From Ignavibacteriota bacterium (lineage in GTDB: Bacteria > Bacteroidota > Ignavibacteria > Ignavibacteriales > Melioribacteraceae), in assembly GCA_016708125.1 (NCBI GenBank), contig JADJGF010000007.1, positions 1 through 12,412 on the forward strand: a stretch of DNA of 12,412 nucleotides, written 5' to 3'. A program made the translations under genes and the position numbers. Shown here piece by piece: positions 1 to 7,618 of the stretch; the first letter of the stretch is position 1, and each line of letters begins with the position of its first letter. Below the pieces are notes generated by a model. That model did not search any database, had not been told where the DNA came from, and saw only the letters and a list, made by a program, of their open reading frames with translations.

Positions 1-61
1 TATTATTGGTATTTTGTTATATTCACGTAGTTTCAATACAAAAAAAATTCAGTTTGATGAT

Positions 62-91
62 AAAAATTTGATTTATACTTAATAAATCAAA
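62..91 (-). terminator. Rho-independent-type terminator of the dnd operon
   Basis: A 10-bp perfect inverted repeat (67-76 pairing with 82-91) encloses a 5-base loop. In the minus-strand transcript it is followed directly by five U residues (62-66). It begins about 10 bases after the stop codon of the last gene (102-104), which is where the operon should end. The stem is entirely A/T except for one G:C pair on each side of the centre, so it is weak in isolation, but stem, loop and U-tract together fit an intrinsic terminator. No gene is visible between here and the left edge. Confidence 0.6.
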
Positions 92-101
92 AATATAAGC
101 A

Positions 102-596
102 TTAACTATTAAGCTCTTCTAAAAGATTCACAAAAACAAATGGATTACGAAACTTCATATTCTCATTATCCCATTTGGATTGTAAATATTCAAAGCCTGC
201 GTTTGCATAGCCTTCCATTTGTCTTATAAGTTCAGTAACAAATGTATTGATTAAATCTTCACTTGCATTTTCCAATTCAATCCAATTAAATCCAAATTCT
301 TCTGAATTATTAAGTAGCAGCATATTAATGTAATCGCGCATTGAGGTTGGTTTCCAGTTAGAAAAAACGAAAAAATCGTCGGTTTTATCATTACCCAGAA
401 TATATTTAGGTGTACCTAATTTATAACCAATTATAAAAGCATACATATATGTCTGATAAAATGCACCGAAAGATGAAAAATCTCCCTTTCCTGTAGAATC
501 ACCTTTATTGGAAATAGCTTCGATTAATGCTCGGTACTGTGTATTATATCTTGGTCTTTTTTGACCGATTAAATCTCTTAATTGTGAACCATCCAT
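102..596 (-). CDS. Small protein, possibly 'dnd system-associated protein 4'-like
   Basis: This intact 164-aa protein is the last gene of the operon. Its start ATG lies 5 bases after the SMC gene's stop codon, and an AAAGGA ribosome-binding site overlaps the end of that gene. It is soluble, with no signal peptide or membrane segment. Two stretches stand out: a hydrophobic/aromatic helix around residues 44-60 (FGAFYQTYMYAFIIGYKLG) and a segment EGYANAGFEYL near residues 129-139. From memory, the EYANxGxExL pattern plus an earlier 'A..xG(F/Y)K' helix is typical of the small 'DNA phosphorothioation-associated protein 4' family found beside dnd genes. I could not test this, so it is an inference. 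If right, it ties the distal genes to phosphorothioation. Alternatively it is the small middle component of an SMC/ABC-ATPase defence system. Biochemical role unknown. Confidence 0.72.
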   Translation of the reverse strand: MDGSQLRDLIGQKRPRYNTQYRALIEAISNKGDSTGKGDFSSFGAFYQTYMYAFIIGYKLGTPKYILGNDKTDDFFVFSNWKPTSMRDYINMLLLNNSEEFGFNWIELENASEDLINTFVTELIRQMEGYANAGFEYLQSKWDNENMKFRNPFVFVNLLEELNS

Positions 597-601
597 AATA
601 T

Positions 602-2758
602 TTATCCTTTATAACATTTATTTTTTGTAACTAAATTTGTTGTATCAGCTTTTTCTTCGATCACATTTACATAGAATGTACCTGGAATCTCTCCATTTTC
701 CATCTTTTTCAGAATTCTCTTACCTAAAGAATTTAGGAAATCCTCAGATTTTGGATCATACAACTCCTTTATAAAAATGATACTTTGTGAAAATACATTC
801 GGAGCTATCTTGAAAAAATTATTGATAAAATTGTCTCCAAACTCAGAAAAAGGTGCATCTGAAATAAATGGATAATTAAATTTTTTATTCCCAATTTTGG
901 ATGAAATGATAGCCATTATGATAGATAACTGCTTCATTCGCTGAAAGCCAGTACCTAGTCCAGTTAATTCACCGTCATTAATATTTTTAATACAAACTTG
1001 AACTGTACCATCAGCTTGCTTTGAAAAATTCAATTTGCCACCTTCTGCTAAATTTCCTTGTGTAAGCTCATTATATTTCTTATTGGCATTAATTTCTAAA
1101 GATTTTAATATTTCATCAAAAATTCGCTCTTTAGTGATTAGAAGAATTGATTCTACATGACACATCATATCTCTGAAATCACGATAGTTTTTAATCTCAC
1201 TGTTAGCATTGATACCATTTAGTTCATCTTTAATCTGGTTAAGCCTTGTTTCCCATTGCTTTATTTGTGCTTCAGCCTTTTTAATATCTTCATTTTTCTT
1301 TTCAATAGTTTTCTCGGCAAGAGTATAGTCTGAAATATTTTGCCGGTCTTTATTTTCTAAATTATTTTCACTTCCACCAGCATTCAGAAATTCCAGTTTG
1401 GCAATTTCCTTTTCTTCTTCTTTTTGATTAATTACTACTTCTAGGTTGTCAATTGCTGTTCTATATTTTTCGATAGACTTTGAGAGCTCAGGAATACTAT
1501 TTAAAAATGAGCTTACAGTAGTTTGAATTCCACCATAAAATGAAGAAAAATCATTCTTACTAGAACTTTCAGAAGATTTAGGTCGTTTCAATACCATTTC
1601 AATGTGCTTCCACTCTTCTGAATTTTTTAAAGCGGGGCGATCACAAATTTCACACCATTCGGTATCAAGTATTCTTTGTAAAGAAGATTTATCAGGAGAA
1701 TTTGGCGGCAAATATAACATTGTTGGATCTGCTGCTATCTTATTTATTGTACGTTGTTCAGCCAGTTTTATTATAAGATTCTTATAATTATTTGAAAAAG
1801 AGGTGATTTGCTTTTCTAAGCCCATTAGCAGCCAAGGAGAACTTTCTGAAAACAACATTGAAGTAATGTTTCTTTCATTTTCATTCTTTTTGTCTTTTAA
1901 TTTATCTATTTCATTTTGAAGAGTTTTTTGTATTCCTCTAAATCTCTCACGATTTTGAGCATTCAATAATAGTGCCTCCAAAGTGTTTTTTTTATTTGTC
2001 GCTTCAGATAATTCTGTCTTGTATATTTCAATTTGTTCAAAAGTTCTATCAATGCGCTTTTCTATTTCTTCACTTTCTTGAATTAAATCTGTTATTCTTT
2101 TATTTGCTGAATTAATCTCTTTTTCTTTAATATTAGAAATTGCTTTCGCTCTTTGAGATAAATCTTTACTTATTTCACAAATTTCAATGAGATTTCTTAT
2201 CCCTGCTAAGGCTTCAATAGTAGAAGATAAACCGTTGTGAGAGGATAAATCCACTAATTGTTCCATTGATTCGCCCTGTAACAAGGCATAATTCATTAAT
2301 TCAACAGGGATTATTTTTTTAACAATTATTTCTTTATCTCTTTGGTCTAATATTGGAATATCTTTATTATCTATAGTTTGCAAAATATTCAATAGTTCAT
2401 TGGTATTCCAATTATCACCCATTTTTTGAAATTGAACTATTTTTGAAACTGAATACTTATTTGCATTCTCAATAAATGTAATATTTACTCCCATTTCAAA
2501 ATTGGTTTCTTCTTGAAATGCTTTACCTGAGGCCATTTTCTGAAATGAGGACGTTGCATTAACCATTCGTTTTAAGTCGGAATCATAAACAGTATCTTTT
2601 AAGATCCAAAGAATACCATTGTAGAACTTCGATTTGCCCATATTGTTATCGGCATTTATAATATTGATCCCTTCTTTGAAGTGATATGTGTTCTGTTCAA
2701 AACTTCCATAGTAATTGTAGAAGTTCTTAAAACTGATTGATTTTATGATTGCTGCCAT
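602..2758 (-). CDS. Rad50/SMC-like ATPase with candidate zinc hook
   Basis: This is an intact 718-aa ATPase of the SbcC/Rad50/RecF type, predicted to be cytoplasmic and DNA-associated. The N-terminus (FKNFYNYYG) is the usual start of these proteins. The P-loop is ADNNMGKS (residues 36-43), with alanine in place of the first glycine of GxxxxGK(S/T). Lysine/glutamate-rich coiled coils (roughly 200-300 and 425-520) flank a centre carrying CEIC (369-372), a Rad50-type CxxC hook candidate that could bind zinc and dimerise. The C-terminal lobe has a signature-like LGTGFQRMKQLS (601-612) and a Walker B/D-loop segment FISDAPFSEFGD (631-642), comparable to the D-x-P-L motif of Rad50 and DndD. It starts 2 bases after the 71-aa gene and is not a second DndD, because only this protein has the hook. 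Likely a sensor or regulator of the downstream nuclease activity, as in Lamassu and ABC-three-component systems. The analogy is inference. Confidence 0.87.
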   Translation of the reverse strand: MAAIIKSISFKNFYNYYGSFEQNTYHFKEGINIINADNNMGKSKFYNGILWILKDTVYDSDLKRMVNATSSFQKMASGKAFQEETNFEMGVNITFIENANKYSVSKIVQFQKMGDNWNTNELLNILQTIDNKDIPILDQRDKEIIVKKIIPVELMNYALLQGESMEQLVDLSSHNGLSSTIEALAGIRNLIEICEISKDLSQRAKAISNIKEKEINSANKRITDLIQESEEIEKRIDRTFEQIEIYKTELSEATNKKNTLEALLLNAQNRERFRGIQKTLQNEIDKLKDKKNENERNITSMLFSESSPWLLMGLEKQITSFSNNYKNLIIKLAEQRTINKIAADPTMLYLPPNSPDKSSLQRILDTEWCEICDRPALKNSEEWKHIEMVLKRPKSSESSSKNDFSSFYGGIQTTVSSFLNSIPELSKSIEKYRTAIDNLEVVINQKEEEKEIAKLEFLNAGGSENNLENKDRQNISDYTLAEKTIEKKNEDIKKAEAQIKQWETRLNQIKDELNGINANSEIKNYRDFRDMMCHVESILLITKERIFDEILKSLEINANKKYNELTQGNLAEGGKLNFSKQADGTVQVCIKNINDGELTGLGTGFQRMKQLSIIMAIISSKIGNKKFNYPFISDAPFSEFGDNFINNFFKIAPNVFSQSIIFIKELYDPKSEDFLNSLGKRILKKMENGEIPGTFYVNVIEEKADTTNLVTKNKCYKG

Positions 2759-2760
2759 AA

Positions 2761-2976
2761 CTATAATTGCATGATCTGTTTCTGAATATTCTGAAAAACT
2801 GCATTCTTATCCCTATGATTTTCTTGCCCATTAATTATTGCTTTAACGATTTCAATAACAGGATAATTGGACTTTGTATTAAATGTCTCTTTCTCCAAAT
2901 TATCTTTTGGAATTTCAAATATATCTTGAAATTCAGGCGATTTCAACACCTCTTTGAAAATTTCTTCACCTGTCAT
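2761..2976 (-). CDS. Small hypothetical protein (71 aa) between helicase and SMC genes
   Basis: This intact 71-aa ORF lies 10 bases after the helicase stop codon and 2 bases before the SMC start, so it is well embedded in the operon. That supports its being real despite its size. The product is acidic to neutral and predicted helical, opening with MTGEEIFKEVLKSPEF, with no cysteines, no membrane segment and no DNA-binding motif I recognise. Small ORFs directly upstream of SMC-like ATPases often encode an adaptor or accessory subunit of the same complex, and that is the best guess from position only. Function unknown. An ORF on the opposite strand over the same bases has no such support. Confidence 0.6.
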   Translation of the reverse strand: MTGEEIFKEVLKSPEFQDIFEIPKDNLEKETFNTKSNYPVIEIVKAIINGQENHRDKNAVFQNIQKQIMQL

Positions 2977-2986
2977 ATTATTATAT

Positions 2987-5219
2987 TTATTGGTTTATAC
3001 TTAAAATTAGTTCAGATAATATCAAATCATAAAACCGTGCTACTTCGTCAAGAGATTGAAGAGCACCAGTATAATTATTTGTTGCTAAATTGGCAAAATA
3101 TGCAACTCGATTTAATTCACCTTTAACCAAACTGCGTTCCATATGCCAAAATTCTTTAGAGTAATATGGAGATTGAAAATTAGGTACAACGACCATATCA
3201 TAGATATGTGCAAATGTTTTTTCCTTATGTTTACGGAGTAAACGACCTCGTCTTTGAATAAACTGACGAGGATTTCCTGTACTAGAAGCAAAAATACCGT
3301 ACTCTGCTCTAGGTACGTCAACACCCTCATCCAAACACTTCATAGCAAACAATACATTTATTTGCCCATTTTCAAAACCTTGTAAAATCGTTTTTCTTTC
3401 TGATTTGTTGTTTTTCCCAGTGTATGTATTACAAGTTGTTTTAGGGAAAATTTCTTTTGTTAAATCGAGCATTTTTTTTAATATTCTTTCCGTGTATCTT
3501 TCTTGAACAATATCAAAATCGGATTTTGAATATATAAGAGCTTCATCTGAATCAGACACTTTATTGCCTTCCGGAACATAAACAAAACAATATTTTAACT
3601 TATCGCTACCGATTTCTTTTATTATATCTTTAAATATTCGCATTTTATCATCGGCTTTGTGTAAAATGCGTTTGCGGTCCATTTTTAATTTATTTGCTTT
3701 ATTTTCATCTTTATAAGTTCCGGTCGATTTGTCAAAAAGTCTGAGTAGTTGAAATGAAATATCAGCATATTTTTTCATTTCAAGATTATTCAGATAAGCC
3801 ATTTTGGGATAATAACAATATTCCATCAAGTATCCTTCTTCTATTGCTTGACTCATGGAGAAATTGAACACAAGGAGGTTTATCGTTAAAAAAACTTTCT
3901 AACTCTGCCGTTCCTTCTTCGTCGTATATTCTGCTTGGGGTTGCTGATAATGCTATTCTCCTTTTGAAATGCAATGTTCGAAAAATTGCCTTAACAGATT
4001 CAGATCCTATATTATGTGCTTCATCAGCAATAACAATCAAACTATCTGGCAATTCTGGCAAAATTTGTTGAAAGTCTTTGCTAGTAAAAGATTGATATGT
4101 TGATACTAATACAAAACTAATTTTTTTACCTCTACTGACTTTGTCTACTAAATTGACAATTTGTTGTCTCCACCAAGGATTTTCCGAAAAGATTGTAATT
4201 ATATTTTTAAAATCAAACAGAGCAATTTCTTCAATCCATTGTTCAACTAATGCAATAGTTGGCACTAATATTAGTAATTGGTAAATACTTTCATTTTTAT
4301 ATTCTTGAAGTGCACAATTCAATGAAGTAATAGTTTTACCAGTTCCAGTTGCCATAGCAAAAATCCCCTGTTTGCCATTATTTAACCATTCTTCATAAGC
4401 TTGTTTTTGAAATGGTCTTGCTCCTTCTGGATATTTATCTGGGAAATGAGGTTCTCTTATTGTTATTGAGGATGCCAATACTTCATCTTCAATCGTAGAA
4501 TTTTTAGATAATTTTTTAATTATTTCATTCTCTTGTATCAGTAATTCGTTTGCCTCCACATTTGGATAGGTTTTTACTATCTCCTGACAGAATTTTTTTG
4601 TGGGAAACACGAGTACATTATTTGTTTTGCCATCCCAGATTTCAGCAAAATCTTGTTCGCATATTTCAATTCTTTCTTTGCTATCAGTACCTTTCCAAGA
4701 ACATGTGCATTCAATAGTTTCAATATTTCTAACTAATGCAGCTGCTGTTAAATTTAAAGAACCTATAAAAGCAACTTTATCATTATTTTCATCTGTAAAA
4801 ACACCAAACTTTTCATGAGCTAAACCTCCAGTTTTAGGAATAACAACTTTAATCTCAATTCTATTAGTTTGAACAAGGAAAGAAAGACATTTAAAGAAAT
4901 GTTCATCTCGCTGAGATAATGTTTTTCTGAGGGCATCAAATGATTGAACTATATATTCCTCAAAATCTATTTTTTTATTGTTTTGCAATAGATAATAATC
5001 ATCTTCTGTAAGGTGTTGATTTATATATAGACGCATGTTACCTCCATTACTAATAAAATGTGCAATACCAACAGAGAGAATATTAAAAGAGGCACTACTG
5101 AAATAACCTAAACCCATATCAAAACAATTACTGTTTGACAATGCTATTTCAAAAAAATCGAATGGCAAATCTTTTCTTCCTGTTGAATATCTATATTTAA
5201 AATCCTTGTCTTTCAGCAT
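2987..5219 (-). CDS. PLD-nuclease/superfamily 2 helicase (frameshifted near 3865-3895)
   Basis: A fusion of about 743 aa after repair. The N-terminal phospholipase D-like domain carries HEK (135-137) and GSLN (153-156), fitting the HxK...GSxN signature of PLD nucleases. It is followed by a DEAD/DEAH helicase core: ATGTGKT (290-296), DEAH (399-402) and SAT (425-427). Motif VI (QFIQRRGRLLRKH) and CLDEGVDVP lie in the second frame (3871-2987). The two halves are separated by one indel just after the sequence FFNDKPP: the upstream frame runs on into nonsense to 3786, while FNFSMSQAIEEGYL continues the protein in the other frame. The total length is 3n+1, fitting one inserted base. PLD-helicase proteins are candidate restriction nucleases, and a helicase family annotated 'DNA phosphorothioation system restriction enzyme' is known beside dnd genes. 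Its start is 1 base after the previous stop. Role as the restriction effector is inferred. As read, the sequence would give two truncated proteins. Confidence 0.88.
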
Positions 5220-5220
5220 G

Positions 5221-7229
5221 TTAAATTAATTTTATGAGGTCAATAAACTTATGACGTTGATCATCTGTCAAATTATAATTATGAAAATCTTTCTTTGCCC
5301 GCTTAAACCATCCATAAAGAAAATGATCATTCCCAAGTGCATGAGATATGTTTTGGTTTTCTTGTAAAAAATGCTTTAATTTGTTGTAATTCAAGTTCCA
5401 TTTATAATTATTTATATCTATTTCATATTCGGCATATTTATTTTTGATTCTTTCAACTTCTTTTTGTTGATTTAAGGAAATTTGTTGCTTGCCATTTATA
5501 ATTCTATACCACCAACGACAAAGAGATTCTTCTTCCAAATCTTCGGAAGATGAAAAAGGAAAATGCTTGTTTTCAAGAATAAATTTTTCAAAATCATTTA
5601 ATCGTTGCTCAAAATTTTTAAACAGCTTATTTATCAGGTCTTTTTTCTCGAATTCAGTTGGGTACATTTTGCTTGCTAATCCAAACAAATTATTTCCAAA
5701 AAAAACGAACCTTTTTAAAGTGTCAATTTGCATACTGGTTCTAACACTGGCTTTAGTTGTTTTTGGAAAATGCTTTATTACATATTTTGTTATTTCGTTT
5801 ACAGTTTGTGGTAAATTATTTTTCAATAAAAATTCAATAATTGCATCACGGATTGTTCCTGATCTTATATGTTTCCATTCTTTAAGAGTATAAGTACTAT
5901 TTCTGTTTCTAAATGATATTAATTCATGCCTTTGTAAAAATGGTCGTAATTGTCCGCAATCTATATATTTATGGTTGGGCATAATACTTTTAAACTCTAA
6001 AAAGATATCGTCAAGGTGCATTGGACTACCTTTCTGTTTTAATATTTCATAAACTACATCCAATATTTTTCTTTCTTTATTTATAGGAATTTTAATTTTC
6101 CCATTAATATCTTCAGAATACAATCCAAACTCTTGTAGCAGAATTTCTCTTGTAATATTTGTTATTTCTATTATTTTTTCAAAATCAAAATTTATCCAAT
6201 TTTGAGAACTACTAATATAGTCTTCAATATCTAAAAGATATTCTTTTTCGTTCTCAAAAAGAATATTACAAAATTCGATTTTCATTTTCATAAAATCAAA
6301 AATTTCAGCATACACTTTTCGTATTAAAAAAGGAGATTTCAAAGAAATATTCTTATTTTTAGAATCTAATCCTCCAAATAGTACGAATGTATCACTAAAA
6401 ATAGATGCTATTAATTGAAGTACAAATTCATAAGAAAAACTACTATTTTCAATTTCAATACATGTTTGAATTTTAATTGATGATGGATTTAAAAAATTTA
6501 AATCTTCAAAAAACTCTGCTAAATATTCCCAATCATTATTGTCATTTTGAAGGAAAAGTTTTTTACAATATTTTTATCCTTTTTAACTTCAAAAACATCA
6601 TCGGAATTTTTAAATAACTCATCATAAAATTTTTTTTTCGAATTTGTCGAATCCTTTCTTTTGATAAATTATGAACCTGGGATAATTCTTCTAATTTATA
6701 AGAATTTATATTTTGAAAAATGTTAAAAGAATCTTTAAAAATTTTTATTTCTGTGTTTTCAGAATTTTTTATTTCTTGTTCTAAAATCCACAACATTGGC
6801 AAGTGCCAATATCGATCAACAAATTCTGTTACAAATAAATTTTTTACAATTCTTTCCATATTTAACAATGTCAATTGATGATATTTGTGAAACTTTTAAA
6901 ACAAGTTCAGCTGTTGACTTAAGCAATTCCCTTTCTATTAAGGTTTTATTGCTTAAAAATTTTAGGAGATCTATGTCTGTTTTAGGTATTTCTTCTTTTT
7001 CATTTTGTAAAATAATTGGCCAACATAAATTATTTAATTCTTCAACAGTTTTAACTCCCGCATTTCTAATTTTGCCTTTAAAATTGTCCTTTTTCATTAA
7101 AATATTTCACCAAATCATATAAAGTAATAAAGTATTTGCTGTGCAACAATTTGCTGCACGAACTGATAATTGATTATTATCTTTTAAGTACTGTATTGTA
7201 ATATATTTTAAATCATTTTTTATTAACAT
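5221..7229 (-). CDS. RNAP-like multi-HTH DNA-binding protein: alpha-CTD, sigma-4, HARE-HTH modules (several frameshifts)
   Basis: A reconstructed ~669-aa protein. Its ATG (7229) overlaps the dndE stop in ATGTTAA. In order: an RNAP alpha-CTD-like helix-hairpin-helix (about 20-60; LSVRAANCC, then IRNAGVKTVEELNNLC); a sigma-region-4-like HTH (about 178-200; LSKERIRQIRKK); two winged-helix domains of HARE-HTH type (about 386-452, SPMHLDDIF; and about 457-525); and a tryptophan-containing helicase-associated-like tail (about 539-610). Five single-base shifts join these: near 7110-7124 (a base missing), 7080-7083 (extra), 6840-6845 (extra), 6630-6638 (A9 tract, missing) and 6559-6564 (A6 tract, missing). 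They restore a length divisible by three, and the sequence across each join looks coding (for example RKKKFYDELFKNSDDVFEV). The apparent start at 6342 (TTG) is mid-gene. HARE-HTH, alpha-CTD and sigma-like domains are known in combinations linked to DNA modification/restriction. Likely binds DNA to recruit or regulate the system. Could be a true pseudogene. Confidence 0.78.
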
Positions 7230-7618
7230 ATTTCTAATAACCCATTCTCAATTTTATCAATAAGATATTCAAATCCATCCAGATTAGGATTGTCTGTCAA
7301 TTCTTGATTGATCATTTCCAACCCATCATCGACGTGCATTTTTATATATTTTGGTATATCTTTATCAGTTTTGTATATATTATAATTCACACAAATCATG
7401 GAAATATAATAATGGAGGTACTCTCCAAACAAAACAGAATTACTATACTCTTTCCCTTGTGAATTTTTTAAATTTACCAGATCAAGTTTTTTTTCTGTCG
7501 ATAAAGAATAAGCAAACGCTATTCTTGCAATAATGTTTTCGGCTCCAAGATTCAATTTTCTTGTGAGTTTTGAGACTATTTCCTTATTTTCTTTCGATGT
7601 TTTAATGTGCGTAAACAT
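7223..7618 (-). CDS. dndE: DNA sulfur modification protein DndE
   Basis: This intact 131-aa protein has the size, position and N-terminal pattern of DndE: an opening of the type F-x-x-x-K/R-T-S-K-E (FTHIKTSKENKE), then LTRKLNLGAENIIARIAFAYSL, the usual helix in which a treble of hydrophobic residues follows 'N'. DndE is a small DNA-binding subunit of the DndCDE complex. In the founding Streptomyces and enterobacterial systems it is needed for phosphorothioation and was reported to favour nicked double-stranded DNA. The gene overlaps the end of dndD by 17 bases, and its own stop overlaps the next start codon (ATGTTAA), so translation is probably coupled on both sides. No frameshift. Family assignment rests on both sequence pattern and the dndC-dndD-dndE order. 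Confidence 0.9.
   Translation of the reverse strand: MFTHIKTSKENKEIVSKLTRKLNLGAENIIARIAFAYSLSTEKKLDLVNLKNSQGKEYSNSVLFGEYLHYYISMICVNYNIYKTDKDIPKYIKMHVDDGLEMINQELTDNPNLDGFEYLIDKIENGLLEIC

Noticed and set aside
2767..3126. Plus-strand 119-aa ORF
   Set aside because: It lies antisense across the 71-aa gene and the helicase 3' end, is rich in Cys/Leu/Ile as expected of an antisense frame in A/T-rich DNA, and shows no motif or ribosome-binding site.
3112..3330. Minus-strand 72-aa ORF
   Set aside because: It is an alternative frame of the helicase C-terminal domain, whose own frame carries motif VI there.
3786..5219. Programmed ribosomal frameshift in the helicase gene
   Set aside because: There is no slippery heptamer with a downstream structure at the join, and other genes in the window have similar one-base breaks, so a common technical cause or decay is simpler.
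6796..7122. Plus-strand 108-aa ORF
   Set aside because: It is antisense to the alpha-CTD-like part of the multi-HTH gene. The minus strand has recognisable domain motifs and the plus strand has none.
7141..7159. Inverted repeat GTGCA...TGCAC
   Set aside because: Only a 5-bp stem with a 9-base loop, inside the coding sequence of the alpha-CTD-like domain (RAANCC). Chance is sufficient.
102..7229. Distal genes as DndFGH/DptFGH
   Set aside because: Sizes and domains do not match: no ~1700-aa DndH-type helicase and no DndF/DndG-like protein. The helicase here is PLD-fused and there is a hooked SMC ATPase.
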